Of a stretch of DNA of 64,000 nucleotides, positions 34,565-43,774 are shown one piece after another; the first letter of the stretch is position 1, and every line of letters begins with the position of its first letter. The notes beneath the pieces are model-generated. The model was given only the letters and a program-made list of their open reading frames with translations, was not told the DNA's origin and did no database searches. Source of the stretch: Asticcacaulis tiandongensis (lineage in GTDB: Bacteria; Pseudomonadota; Alphaproteobacteria; Caulobacterales; Caulobacteraceae); contig NZ_ML636837.1 of assembly GCF_006475605.1 (NCBI RefSeq), forward strand, positions 562,584 through 626,583, in the 5' to 3' direction. The position numbers and the translations under genes were made by a program.

Positions 34565-36232
34565 TTACTGTGTCAGATCGTTATTCTTGCCTTCCTTGAC
34601 GAGGAAAATACCGATGACAAGGGTAATGGAGGCAATAATGACCGGATACCATAGCCCGTTATATATATTGCCGGTGGCCGCAACCACGGCAAACGAGATG
34701 GACGGCAGCAGTCCGCCAAACCAACCATTCCCGATGTGATAGGGCAGGGACATGGAGGTGTAACGGATACGCGTCGGGAACATTTCCACCAGTGCCGCCG
34801 CAATCGGTCCGTAAACCATCGTCACATAGACCACCAGCAAGACAAGAATGCCAAGCGTCAGCGGATAGTTGATCTTATTGGGGTCGGCTTCGGGGGGATA
34901 GCCGGCATCGCTCAGGGCCGCGCCCAGTGCAGTGGTAAAGCCTGCCTGTTGGGTTATCAGGGCGCTGGACGCCAGACCTTCGCCTTCGAAGGAGGAAACC
35001 GAACGGTCACCGATCTTCACCACCGCCACGGTTCCGGCAGGGGCAGCTTCGTTGGTGTAGGAGATGCCCGCCTTGGCCAGATAGGATTTGGCGATGTCAC
35101 AGGATTGCAGGAATTTTGTCTTACCCACCGGATCGAACTGCGCGGCGCAGGCCTTGGGGTCTGCGAAGACGGTGACCGGTGCGGTGGCCTGAGCCACGGC
35201 CAGATCAGGGTTGACGGCATAGGTCAGGCCCTTGAACAGCGGGAAATAGGTGAAGATCGCCAGAAGCAGACCCCCAAGGATGATCGGCTTGCGGCCGATC
35301 TTATCGGACAAGGCCCCGAAAAATACAAACAGAGGTGTGGCAATGGCGAGAGCCGCCGCGATCAGACCATAGGCATAGAGGCCATTCAGCTTAAGGGTTT
35401 TTTCAAGGAAGAACAGGGCATAGAACTGACCGGTGTACCAGATAACCCCCTGACCGGCGACCAGACCAAACAGGGCAATCAGGACGATTTTCAGGTTACT
35501 CCATTTACCGAAAGCGTCCTTAAGGGGGGCCTTGGAGGTCGTGCCTTCTTCTTTCATGGCCTTAAAGACCGGGCTTTCCTCAAGGCGCATGCGGATCCAT
35601 ACGGAAACCCCAAGCAGGACGATGGAACACAGGAACGGAATACGCCAGCCCCACTCACGGAAGGCTTCTTCGCCGACGGCAACGCGGGTGACGCCGATGA
35701 CCAGAAGGGCGAGGAACAGGCCGAGCGTGGCGGTCGTTTGAATCCATGAGGTGAGGAAGCCGCGTTTACCGGGCTTGGCATGTTCAGCGACATAGGTGGC
35801 CGCGCCACCATATTCACCGCCCATGGCCAGTCCCTGAAGCAGGCGCAGGATAACGAGAATAACAGGCGCGGCGATGCCAATCTGGGCATAGGTGGGCAGG
35901 AGACCTACGGCAAAAGTCGCCACACCCATGACGACCATGGTCACCAGAAACGTATATTTACGGCCGACAATATCACCCAGATGACCGAACACCAGCGCGC
36001 CGAACGGGCGGGCAATGAAACCGGCAGCAAAGGCCATGAGGGCAAAAATATAGGCGGTGGTGGAATTGATTCCTTCGGCTTCGAAGAAATGCACCCCCAT
36101 AATGGCCGCCAGTGTGCCGAAAATATAAAAATCGAACCACTCAAATACGGTGCCTAATGAGGAGGCGCCGACGACAAGGAACGTATTGTTGGATTTGCCC
36201 TTGGGCGCATCTGTGGCGTTGGGTGTGGCCAT
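34565..36232 (-). CDS. MFS transporter, metabolite:H+ symporter (MHS) type
   Basis: 555 residues from the ATG giving MATPNATDAPKGKSNN. The start SSLGTVFEWFDFYIFG, the FIARPFGALVFGHLGDIVGRK loop (shown here in part) and RLLQGLAMGGEYGGAAT are MHS signatures shared by ProP, KgtP and ShiA. Twelve membrane helices are expected. An unusual hydrophilic insertion of about 100 residues, with two Cys (DPKACAAQF, LQSCDIA), lies between later helices and would face the periplasm. The substrate is unknown, probably an organic acid or compatible solute. The PP2C-kinase gene lies upstream on the same strand. Confidence 0.88.
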   Translation of the reverse strand: MATPNATDAPKGKSNNTFLVVGASSLGTVFEWFDFYIFGTLAAIMGVHFFEAEGINSTTAYIFALMAFAAGFIARPFGALVFGHLGDIVGRKYTFLVTMVVMGVATFAVGLLPTYAQIGIAAPVILVILRLLQGLAMGGEYGGAATYVAEHAKPGKRGFLTSWIQTTATLGLFLALLVIGVTRVAVGEEAFREWGWRIPFLCSIVLLGVSVWIRMRLEESPVFKAMKEEGTTSKAPLKDAFGKWSNLKIVLIALFGLVAGQGVIWYTGQFYALFFLEKTLKLNGLYAYGLIAAALAIATPLFVFFGALSDKIGRKPIILGGLLLAIFTYFPLFKGLTYAVNPDLAVAQATAPVTVFADPKACAAQFDPVGKTKFLQSCDIAKSYLAKAGISYTNEAAPAGTVAVVKIGDRSVSSFEGEGLASSALITQQAGFTTALGAALSDAGYPPEADPNKINYPLTLGILVLLVVYVTMVYGPIAAALVEMFPTRIRYTSMSLPYHIGNGWFGGLLPSISFAVVAATGNIYNGLWYPVIIASITLVIGIFLVKEGKNNDLTQ

Positions 36233-36392
36233 GTACTGAAAACTCCTACCTGTGTCTCTCACGGCAGGTTGTTTTCTTGATGAAAATCTGTCCCCGTGCC
36301 GTGCAGATGAAAAACTACGCACAGTCGGTGCGACTTGACAAGCGGTTCATTCGCATAGGGGATTATAAGCGCCACACTTTTCGGAAAGCGTT

Positions 36393-38189
36393 TTAAAGCT
36401 CAGGGAAGCCGTGGTTGCGCAGTACCGTTTTAATGTCTTCAAGCGTCGTGTCGGGGATCAGGTCAAACTGCATGGCCAGCAGAATCACAACCAGCCCCCC
36501 CAGCACCGCGCTAAGCATTTGCCAGGGCCGTTCGGGATAACGCTCAAGGAAGGTGCGCCGTAGCGAGGCCGGTTTTGTCCCATAGGCACCGGTTTCAAGC
36601 TTGAAGGCCATTTCAAACCCGTCCTCAAACCGCTCGGTGGCGTCAGGGGCCAGGGCCTGAACGATCAGACTTTCGAGCCAACCCGGTGCGTCCTTGCGGA
36701 ATTTGGACAGGGATTCCGGGCGTTTCAGGTCGGGTTTGGTGAAGGGTTCGGCCTCACCATAGGGGTAGGCCCCGCCGGAAAACAGGCGGTAAATCGTGAC
36801 CCCCAACGCAAAGATGTCGGAGCGCTCATCGCCCCAGTTGCCATCAAACATTTCGGGCGCCATGTAATTATTGGTCCCCGGCGGCAGAATGCCTGAGCGT
36901 TCATCGAGCGCAGGTAAACGGGCAAAGCCCAGATCGATCAGCTTCAGGCCCCCGTCTTTCAACAGGATGATGTTTTCCGGCTTGATGTCGCGGTGAATAA
37001 CACCGACGCGATGCAGCGACCCCAGTGCCTTGGCCAGTTTGGTGGCAATATCAATGCCTTCGTCAATGGTCAGTTGCGGCGCGCGTGATAAACGCTTTTC
37101 GAGCGTCTCACCGACATAGAAGGGTTGCGCGACATAGAGGCACGACTGGCGTTTCGGCGGCAGCAGAAGCACCGAACCGATCCAGATATGCTGCACACGG
37201 CTGGCGACCCATGTTTCCCGCATGAAGGCGGCACGCGCCTGAGTCTCTGCCCCGAGGTTTTGCGGCTTGGGGAATTTCAGCAGGACAGTCGCCTGCGGGC
37301 CTGAATGGTCGTTGGCCTTAAGGTCGGTGGCGCGGAATACGCGACTATAGACCCCGTCGGCCAGCATGGCCTCAAGGCGGAAATCGTCTATGACCTCTTT
37401 GGTGGATGGCGGCTCACGCATCGGCAGACGCGCCATGGCGGCGTCAAGATCCTGAACCGTTGCGGGCGGCAGTTCAAACACATCGACCACAAGGGCGGTC
37501 GTATTGTCATCCGCGCCATGTTCAATAGCCATATCCACAAGCTTTTGCGCGGTCACCTGCGGTGGAGCGCGGTCATTGAGAATGGTGCTGAACTGGGCTT
37601 CGGTCAGTATGCCGTGCAGACCGTCAGAACACAGAATAAGCCGGTCATGGGCAAAGACATCGTGGATGCGGTAATCGATGCGCACCACTTCTTCGAAGCC
37701 GATAGCACGGGTGATGAAGCTTGCCTCGTCTATGCCGTCGGGTTTGTGGTCGCGCGTCAGTTGCCCGAGGTAACCATCGCGCCAGCGGTACAGGCGCGTG
37801 TCGCCGACATGGAAGCTGTGCAGGCGGTTGCCCTTGATGACGATGCCGGTAAAGGCGCAGCTCATGCCCTTGACCTTTTCGTCCTTCTGACCCTGACGAT
37901 GTATCCAGTAATTGATGCTTTCCAGCGCCCGACCGGCGGTTTTTTGCGGCGACAGGGCTTCGGTCTGGCTCAGGTAATCGTCAATAAAGGCCCGCACACT
38001 GAGTTCGGCGGCGACACGCCCGCCCTTGCGGCCCCCGACCCCATCGGCGACGGCGGCTACCAGACCATGATGGGAATGTGCATCTGCCAGACAGGCGGCG
38101 GCAAAATCCTGATTGTCATCGCGCCGCCCGATATGAGAGGCGAAACCAATATCAGCTTTAAGGCGGGTGGGGGCAGCGGCGACGGCCAT
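36393..38189 (-). CDS. Bifunctional PP2C phosphatase and Ser/Thr protein kinase
   Basis: 598 residues from the ATG giving MAVAAAPTRLKAD, with an AT-rich upstream region; the frame extends further up but into the divergent promoter area. The N-terminal 250 residues are a PP2C phosphatase with metal-binding RRDDNQD, VADGVGG, CSDGLHG and GADDNTT. The C-terminal half is a kinase with HRDIKPENI and APE-type MAPEMF; DFG is DLG, and the glycine-rich loop is poor (LADGVYSRVF), yet the catalytic Asp is kept. A single membrane helix (LGGLVVILLAMQ) near the end anchors it to the inner membrane. It lies 160 bp upstream of the MHS transporter on the same strand. Kinase and phosphatase in one chain suggest a self-contained reversible signal switch. 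Confidence 0.9.
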   Translation of the reverse strand: MAVAAAPTRLKADIGFASHIGRRDDNQDFAAACLADAHSHHGLVAAVADGVGGRKGGRVAAELSVRAFIDDYLSQTEALSPQKTAGRALESINYWIHRQGQKDEKVKGMSCAFTGIVIKGNRLHSFHVGDTRLYRWRDGYLGQLTRDHKPDGIDEASFITRAIGFEEVVRIDYRIHDVFAHDRLILCSDGLHGILTEAQFSTILNDRAPPQVTAQKLVDMAIEHGADDNTTALVVDVFELPPATVQDLDAAMARLPMREPPSTKEVIDDFRLEAMLADGVYSRVFRATDLKANDHSGPQATVLLKFPKPQNLGAETQARAAFMRETWVASRVQHIWIGSVLLLPPKRQSCLYVAQPFYVGETLEKRLSRAPQLTIDEGIDIATKLAKALGSLHRVGVIHRDIKPENIILLKDGGLKLIDLGFARLPALDERSGILPPGTNNYMAPEMFDGNWGDERSDIFALGVTIYRLFSGGAYPYGEAEPFTKPDLKRPESLSKFRKDAPGWLESLIVQALAPDATERFEDGFEMAFKLETGAYGTKPASLRRTFLERYPERPWQMLSAVLGGLVVILLAMQFDLIPDTTLEDIKTVLRNHGFPEL

Positions 38190-38337
38190 ATGGTCTCTTT
38201 TGATACGGTTTCCTGTGAAATTTAAATCTGAAAAAAGACGATCTGACAAACCCCTTATGTGCAAAACTGTAACTTTACTTTCATAGTGGCAAATCGCACA
38301 CTCAGGGGCATAAACATAAAGATCAGGAAATGCCCTC

Positions 38338-39936
38338 ATGAACCGTCGCCAGACCCTCGCCGGCCTTAGTGCCCTTGGTGTTTCGATCTCGACATCACAC
38401 GCCGGTGCGGCAGGTAAACGCCCGAAGGTCATCACGACGCTCGGCCCCGTAGAGGGGCAGGTAAAATCCGGTGTCAGCGTCTTTTTGGGGCTAAGGTACG
38501 GGCAGGATACGGGGCCGGCCCGTTTTCAACCGCCGCGCAGGCCTGAGGTTTGGCGCGATGTCGCAAAGGCGGATCGCTATGGCCCCGCCTGTCCGCAGCA
38601 AAGCACGCCCGACGCCTATGGCAAGAGCGAAGACTGCCTGTTCCTCAATGTCTGGACGCCGGAAGCGCAGGCCCGGGTCAAGCGGCCGGTGATGATCTAT
38701 CTGCATGGCGGGGCCTATAATAATGGCTCAGGCAGCGATCCTTTGTATGACGGGACAAATCTGGCCCTGAGAGGCGATGTCGTGGTGGTGACGATCAACC
38801 ACCGGCTTAATGCCTTTGGCTATCTGTATCTCAGCCGGATCGAGCGCTTGCTGACCGGTCAGGCGTGGCCGTTGCGCTATTCGGGCAATACCGGTCAGAT
38901 GGATATCCTTCTGGCGCTGGAATGGATCAGGGACAATATTGCGGCCTTTGGTGGCGATCCGGCCAATATCATGCTGTTCGGGCAATCGGGCGGGGGGGCG
39001 AAGATCGCTACCCTGATGGCCACACCCTCGGCAGCGGGTCTGTTCCATAAGGCAGCCACCATGAGCGGTCAGCAGGTGACGGCGTCGGGGCCGGGTAATG
39101 CGACGCTCAGGGCCACGGCCTATCTGGCGGCTTTGGGCCTTAAGGCGGATGCGGACAGTTTGGCGAAGGTGCAGGTCCTGCCGATGGAAGCCCTGATGGA
39201 AGCGCTCAAGGCCCCTGATCCGGTGATCGGCTCAGGGTCCATGTATTTCGGGCCGGTGGTCGATGAAACCCATCTGATGCGGCACCCCTTCTATCCCGAT
39301 GCCGCGCCGCAATCGCTGCACATACCAATGATGATTGGTAATACGCGTGATGAGACGCGGGCCTTTCTGGGGGGCAATGCGGCTAATCACAGTCTGACGT
39401 GGGACGATTTGCCGACAAAGCTGCCGCCGCAATACCGGGTGGATATTGATCCCTGGCTGGTGATCGATACCTATCGCAGGCTTTATCCGGACATGACGCC
39501 GTCGCAGGTGTTTTTTGCCGCAACTGCCGCAGGGCGGTCATGGCGCGGGGCGATTATCGAGGCCGAAGAACGCGCCAAGGCAGGGGCACCGGCCTATGTC
39601 TTCCAGACCGACTGGCAAAGCCCGAAGGATGGCGGCAAGTGGGGCGCACCGCACGGAATAGAAATCCCGCTGATTTTCCGCACGACCCATGAGGCGTCAT
39701 CGGTGACGACAAATTCCGCCGAGGCGCGTCAGATGGCCGATCTGTTTTCGGATGCGTTCGTTGCCTTTGCCCGCACCGGTTCGCCGCAGACACAGGCTCT
39801 GCCGCAATGGGTGCCTTACAGGATGGAAAAGCGTGAGACGATGCTGATGGATTTGCCGCCAGCGCTGGCCCCTGACCCGCGCGGCGAAGAACGCAAGCTG
39901 TTTGAGAAGGTGCCGTTTATTCAGCAGGGGACGTAA
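38338..39936 (+). CDS. Type B carboxylesterase
   Basis: 532 residues. The N-terminus (MNRRQTLAGLSALGVSIS, then TSHAGA) looks like a Tat-type or Sec signal peptide, so the enzyme is probably periplasmic or secreted. The oxyanion-hole segment YLHGGAYNNG, the EDCLFLNVWTP motif and nucleophile Ser in FGQSGGGAK identify the family; the His is likely in GAPHGIEIPLIF. It hydrolyses an ester of unknown type. Its closeness to the pectin locus allows, but does not show, a role in removing ester groups from plant polymers. None of the pectin operator copies lies in front of it. Confidence 0.88.
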   Translation: MNRRQTLAGLSALGVSISTSHAGAAGKRPKVITTLGPVEGQVKSGVSVFLGLRYGQDTGPARFQPPRRPEVWRDVAKADRYGPACPQQSTPDAYGKSEDCLFLNVWTPEAQARVKRPVMIYLHGGAYNNGSGSDPLYDGTNLALRGDVVVVTINHRLNAFGYLYLSRIERLLTGQAWPLRYSGNTGQMDILLALEWIRDNIAAFGGDPANIMLFGQSGGGAKIATLMATPSAAGLFHKAATMSGQQVTASGPGNATLRATAYLAALGLKADADSLAKVQVLPMEALMEALKAPDPVIGSGSMYFGPVVDETHLMRHPFYPDAAPQSLHIPMMIGNTRDETRAFLGGNAANHSLTWDDLPTKLPPQYRVDIDPWLVIDTYRRLYPDMTPSQVFFAATAAGRSWRGAIIEAEERAKAGAPAYVFQTDWQSPKDGGKWGAPHGIEIPLIFRTTHEASSVTTNSAEARQMADLFSDAFVAFARTGSPQTQALPQWVPYRMEKRETMLMDLPPALAPDPRGEERKLFEKVPFIQQGT

Positions 39937-40009
39937 TACAGGGTGACTGTGTAATTTTCGGGTCTGCAAAGTAAGAGACCCCATTACCCCCCGGCAAAGC
40001 CAGGCATGA

Positions 40010-40053
40010 ATGAAAAGAAAACGGGAAGGCGTGTCCCCCGAAACGCCTTCCCG
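40010..40053 (-). terminator. Terminator of the uxaA operon
   Basis: CGGGAAGGCGT pairs with ACGCCTTCCCG around a 10-base loop. On the minus strand it is followed by TTTTCTTTTC. It marks the end of the four-gene uxaA-to-esterase operon, 14 bp after the last stop. Confidence 0.85.
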
Positions 40054-40066
40054 CCCTGACGCCCCC

Positions 40067-40912
40067 TCAGGCGTTGCTGCTCAGCACGCGCCCGATCCAG
40101 CGCTCAGCCAGATACGGCCAGATATCATGTGTCCCCTCCAGTTCGCGCAGGGCAAAGCCATGCGGGGCCTGCGGGAAGATGTGTGCCTCGACATCACCGC
40201 CTGTAGACTGCATCGTTTTGAGCAGGTTCAGAGCGTGATCCAGTGGCACAGCCTGATCATGCAAGGCATATGCCAGAAACACCGGAATCGGCGGAATGCC
40301 ATGCGGGTCAGCGGCAATGCCGATTGGCCAGTCATTATAGAAGGCCTGCTTTTCTGCGGGGGGGAAGTCGGGCTTACCGGCAGGCGCCTTATAATCCTTA
40401 TGGTTGGCATTGATCGGGGCATAGGCAATGATCACGCCTGAGGCCTTAAGGTCATGCGGCTGACAGGCCATGACGCCCGCCAGATGACCACCGGATGACA
40501 GACCGATATGAAGGAGCGGCAGGGATGACTGGCAACTCAGGAAATCGAGCGCCTTAAGGCCATCGGTCAGGGCGATGTCCTTGGGGAAGACGCCGCCTGC
40601 GCCATTATCTGTGCCGGGCAGACGATGCACCAGCACATAGGCATCAAAACCCAGCGCATTGAGCCACAGGGCGACTTCGATGCCTTCCTTGTCGTGTACC
40701 AGATTGAGATAGCCGCCGCCCGCATAGACCAGGGCACGGGCGCGGGCCTTGGATCTGGTTTTATATTCATGCAACTCAAGCCGGTTGATCGTGTAGAAAC
40801 GCCGGTCGGGCCAGCTATCCCCGGCGACGTTTTCCGCCCCTTCGGTCAGGACGATGACGCGATCAGGTTCAGCAGGGGTGGCGGGTAGAACGGGCAGGGG
40901 TGTCGCGGGCAT
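40067..40912 (-). CDS. Alpha/beta hydrolase, esterase/acetyl esterase type
   Basis: 281 residues. The fold is indicated by the oxyanion region VYAGGGYLNL, the nucleophile elbow GLSSGGHLAG, the Asp-containing YALHDQAVPLDHA and His in QAPHGFALRE. No signal peptide is evident, so it probably acts inside the cell. It begins 9 bp after the pectate lyase gene and is the last gene of the operon. In this setting it may remove acetyl or other esters from imported pectin fragments; that is inference from position. Confidence 0.82.
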   Translation of the reverse strand: MPATPLPVLPATPAEPDRVIVLTEGAENVAGDSWPDRRFYTINRLELHEYKTRSKARARALVYAGGGYLNLVHDKEGIEVALWLNALGFDAYVLVHRLPGTDNGAGGVFPKDIALTDGLKALDFLSCQSSLPLLHIGLSSGGHLAGVMACQPHDLKASGVIIAYAPINANHKDYKAPAGKPDFPPAEKQAFYNDWPIGIAADPHGIPPIPVFLAYALHDQAVPLDHALNLLKTMQSTGGDVEAHIFPQAPHGFALRELEGTHDIWPYLAERWIGRVLSSNA

Positions 40913-40921
40913 TGGTCTTCC

Positions 40922-42286
40922 TTATCTGGCCTTATAGCTATTGACGAACAGGCTGTCCCAACCGGCTTTAGGCGACATATCCTCAAGATTCCAGTCATCA
41001 GGGTTAAAAGAGCGCTGGGTTGGCTTGTAATTCGGATATCCGGTGGATTGACCCTCATGATCGACGATCAGGCCACGGCTCTCGACGACATCGGACAATA
41101 GCTTGAAATCCAGCGGATCGCGTTTCCACGGGCGCATGCCTGCAGTAAGTGGGATGACATGCTCAAGGCGCTCTGCCGCCAGCGGTGTGACGCCTTCGGG
41201 CAGAAAGGGCGTCTGAGTATAAAGGATACGCGCCTGCGAGGTCGTGTAACGACCGGTATGCGCTACGGGCGACCCTTGCGTATCAACGGCAATATTGTTC
41301 TTGAGATGCAGTTCGATGTCACCGACGCCCCCAAGCGTGAACAGGGGCGTATGGGGTACGGTATCCGGCCCCTGACGGTAGACATTGCCAACAAGCGTCA
41401 GCCAGCCGGTCTGGAACTCACGACCGCCCCATTCATGGGCCACCAGATTATAATGCACGGCCCTGAGGCCCGGATTATAGATCAGGTTATTGACCATGGC
41501 CGCGCGTGAGCCGCCTTTGAACAGGGCGTTGCGCTCATAGTTTGAGGCAAAGACATTGCCATAGACAAAGATCTGATCGGTATTGTCGTGGATCAGCATG
41601 CCCTTGGAATGTTCGCCCTTGGGGTGGGTTGATTCCTTCAGACCCTCATAGATCAGGTTGTGGCTGAAGGTAACCTTATAGGCCGCGCCCCGACGCCATT
41701 CATCACCAGTCTCACCTTGAAAGCGTTGGCCGGAGGCCGAGAGGTTTTCATCTACCGCCCATGAGAAGCTTGAATGGTCGATGATGATATTATGCACGCC
41801 ACGCGCCGAGATGCCATCCGGCGACCAGCTGCCGCGTTCGGTTTCACCGGCCTGACCTGGGCGCACGGCGATATGCTGAATGATCACGTCATGGGTCGAA
41901 AGATTGAACTCGCCCCGAATGAAAGTGATGCCCGGATCGGGTGCGGTCTGACCCGCAATAGTCAGATAAGGGTTTTTGATGGAGATCGAGGATTTCTCAA
42001 GATCGATGACACCACCGACCTCGAAGACGATGATGCGCGGGCCTTCGGCTTCGACGGCTTCACGGAAGGAGCCGTGGCCTGAGGCATTGAGGTTGGTGAC
42101 CTTAAGGATACGACCACCGGCCCCGCCTTTTGTGTCAGCCCAGCCCTTATGGCCGAAAGTCGCACGGTTAAGGCCTGAGGCATCGCTGGGTGCCTTATCG
42201 GGGTTGGTAGTCTGGGCCGTCGCCCCAAAGGGTAAGCCCAGACAAGCCAGTGCAGTGAGGACTCTCAGTCCCTTATTAAGTGTCAT
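40922..42286 (-). CDS. Pectate lyase, polysaccharide lyase family 1
   Basis: 454 residues with a clear signal peptide (LRVLTALACLGLPFGATAQ). The right-handed beta-helix lyase core shows the Pec-lyase features: GFGxxT-like start, IIVFEVGGVIDL, YLTIAGQTAPDPGITF, IIIDHSSFSWAVDENLS with Ca-binding acids, and an asparagine-rich ladder. The enzyme cuts polygalacturonate by beta-elimination outside the cytoplasm, yielding unsaturated oligogalacturonides for the transport genes of this locus. It lies 51 bp downstream of the reductase gene in the same operon and 9 bp upstream of the esterase. Confidence 0.9.
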   Translation of the reverse strand: MTLNKGLRVLTALACLGLPFGATAQTTNPDKAPSDASGLNRATFGHKGWADTKGGAGGRILKVTNLNASGHGSFREAVEAEGPRIIVFEVGGVIDLEKSSISIKNPYLTIAGQTAPDPGITFIRGEFNLSTHDVIIQHIAVRPGQAGETERGSWSPDGISARGVHNIIIDHSSFSWAVDENLSASGQRFQGETGDEWRRGAAYKVTFSHNLIYEGLKESTHPKGEHSKGMLIHDNTDQIFVYGNVFASNYERNALFKGGSRAAMVNNLIYNPGLRAVHYNLVAHEWGGREFQTGWLTLVGNVYRQGPDTVPHTPLFTLGGVGDIELHLKNNIAVDTQGSPVAHTGRYTTSQARILYTQTPFLPEGVTPLAAERLEHVIPLTAGMRPWKRDPLDFKLLSDVVESRGLIVDHEGQSTGYPNYKPTQRSFNPDDWNLEDMSPKAGWDSLFVNSYKAR

Positions 42287-42337
42287 CGATACGCTCCCTG
42301 TACAGTTTTTATAGTTTATTAGACGTAAGACGCCGGA

Positions 42338-43774
42338 TTAACCGACGGCTTCACGCGACAGAAGATTTTTATAGGCCGTTTCGAGCGCCGAAATAACGGC
42401 GGGGTTTTCCGCCAGAGCCTGAGGGAAGACGCTGCGGAGGTTCAGGAAGGCGGTGACATCGCTCACATCGTCCTTAAGGGTTTTGCCGAGCGCGATCAGA
42501 TCATTCGCCAGCGGATCGGTGAGGGTGTCACCGGAAACGGCCTTTTGGCGGATAAAGCGGAACCATGCCGCCAGAGGCACGCCGAAGCGGCTGACGTCCT
42601 GACCTTTTTCCAGCGCTTCGGACAGCGATGACAGAAGGCGGATCGGCAGTTTCTGCGAGCCGTCCCACGCAATTTGCGACAGGAGGTGGCGGATGGCCGG
42701 ATTGCGGAAACGCGCCAGAATAGCCTCGCTATAGGCCACCAGATCAAGGCCTTTGGGGGCCTCAAGCAAGGGCACCACATCTTTGATCATGAGATCGCGC
42801 GCAAGGCTCTCAAGTTCCGGATCGCCAATGGCTTCGGACACGCTTTCATAGCCCTTGTGCAGACCGGCATAGGCGATGGTCGAGTGCGGGCCGTTAAGCA
42901 GACGCAGCTTGGCGCGTTCATAGGCAGGTACATTATCGGTCAGGATAACGCCAACGCTTTGCCAGTCAGGGCCGTTGTCGTGGGTGTGTTCCTCGATCAC
43001 CCATTGAGTGAAGGCTTCGCGCTGGATCGGCCAGGCATCCTCAAGGCCAATGGCCTCCTTGACGCGAGCGCGCAGGGCGTCGTCGGTCGCCGGGGTGATG
43101 GAATCGACCATGGTGCAGGGCGAGGACAGATCGGCCTCGATTTTGGAGGCTAAGGCGGCGTCGGATTGGGCGACAAAGGCGACAACGGCGGCTTTGACCC
43201 GTTCACCGTTTTTCGGCAGGTTATCGCACGGGATCAGGACGAAGGGCGCAAGGCCTGCGGCGTAACGGCGCTTCAGGCCTTCGGCGACATAGCCAATAAA
43301 GGATTTTGGCGTGGCGGGGTTAGCCAGATCGTGCACAATGTCGGGGTGGTTGAGATCGAGTTCCCATTGCGGATTGAGGCAATAGCCTTTTTCGGTCACG
43401 GTCGAGGTGACGATCTGCACTTCGGGGCGGGTCAGGCGGGCAAACACCGCTTCGATGTCTTCGGGGCCAACCAGAACTTCGCGGATAGAGCCTAAGATCT
43501 GATACTTGATCTCGGCATCAAGGATGGCCAGCGTATATAGCCCGTCCTGAGGTTCAAGCGCGTCGCGCACGCCTTTGGAATGCAGCGATACGCCGCAGAT
43601 GCCCCAGCGCGGGTCATTGGCCACCAGCGCATCGAGAAACGCCGCCTGATGGGCGCGGTGAAACGCACCCGGCCCGAAATGCACAATACCGACCTTAAGG
43701 GCTGCGGGATCATAGGCCGGACGGATGACATCGATATTCAGGGCATTAAGGGTAGCAAAAGACAGGCGGCTCAA
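42338..43774 (-). CDS. Hexuronate reductase (UxuB-type, mannitol dehydrogenase family)
   Basis: 478 residues. The N-terminal NAD-binding region IVHFGPGAFHRAHQAAFLD and the middle TSTVTEKGYC, PKSFIGYV and IPCDNLPKNG segments closely resemble E. coli UxuB (fructuronate reductase), more than UxaB. The C-terminal domain has WVIEEHTHDNGPDW and KLRLLNGPHSTIAY. The gene overlaps uxaA by 4 bp. Because UxaA acts on altronate, the reductase most likely works as a tagaturonate reductase here, although its sequence type is that of fructuronate reductase. No uxuA (mannonate dehydratase) is in the window. Confidence 0.88.
   Translation of the reverse strand: MSRLSFATLNALNIDVIRPAYDPAALKVGIVHFGPGAFHRAHQAAFLDALVANDPRWGICGVSLHSKGVRDALEPQDGLYTLAILDAEIKYQILGSIREVLVGPEDIEAVFARLTRPEVQIVTSTVTEKGYCLNPQWELDLNHPDIVHDLANPATPKSFIGYVAEGLKRRYAAGLAPFVLIPCDNLPKNGERVKAAVVAFVAQSDAALASKIEADLSSPCTMVDSITPATDDALRARVKEAIGLEDAWPIQREAFTQWVIEEHTHDNGPDWQSVGVILTDNVPAYERAKLRLLNGPHSTIAYAGLHKGYESVSEAIGDPELESLARDLMIKDVVPLLEAPKGLDLVAYSEAILARFRNPAIRHLLSQIAWDGSQKLPIRLLSSLSEALEKGQDVSRFGVPLAAWFRFIRQKAVSGDTLTDPLANDLIALGKTLKDDVSDVTAFLNLRSVFPQALAENPAVISALETAYKNLLSREAVG

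Noticed and set aside
37305-38225. 306-codon open frame antisense to the PP2C-kinase gene
   Set aside because: The opposite strand encodes well-conserved PP2C and kinase motifs throughout; the antisense frame has none.
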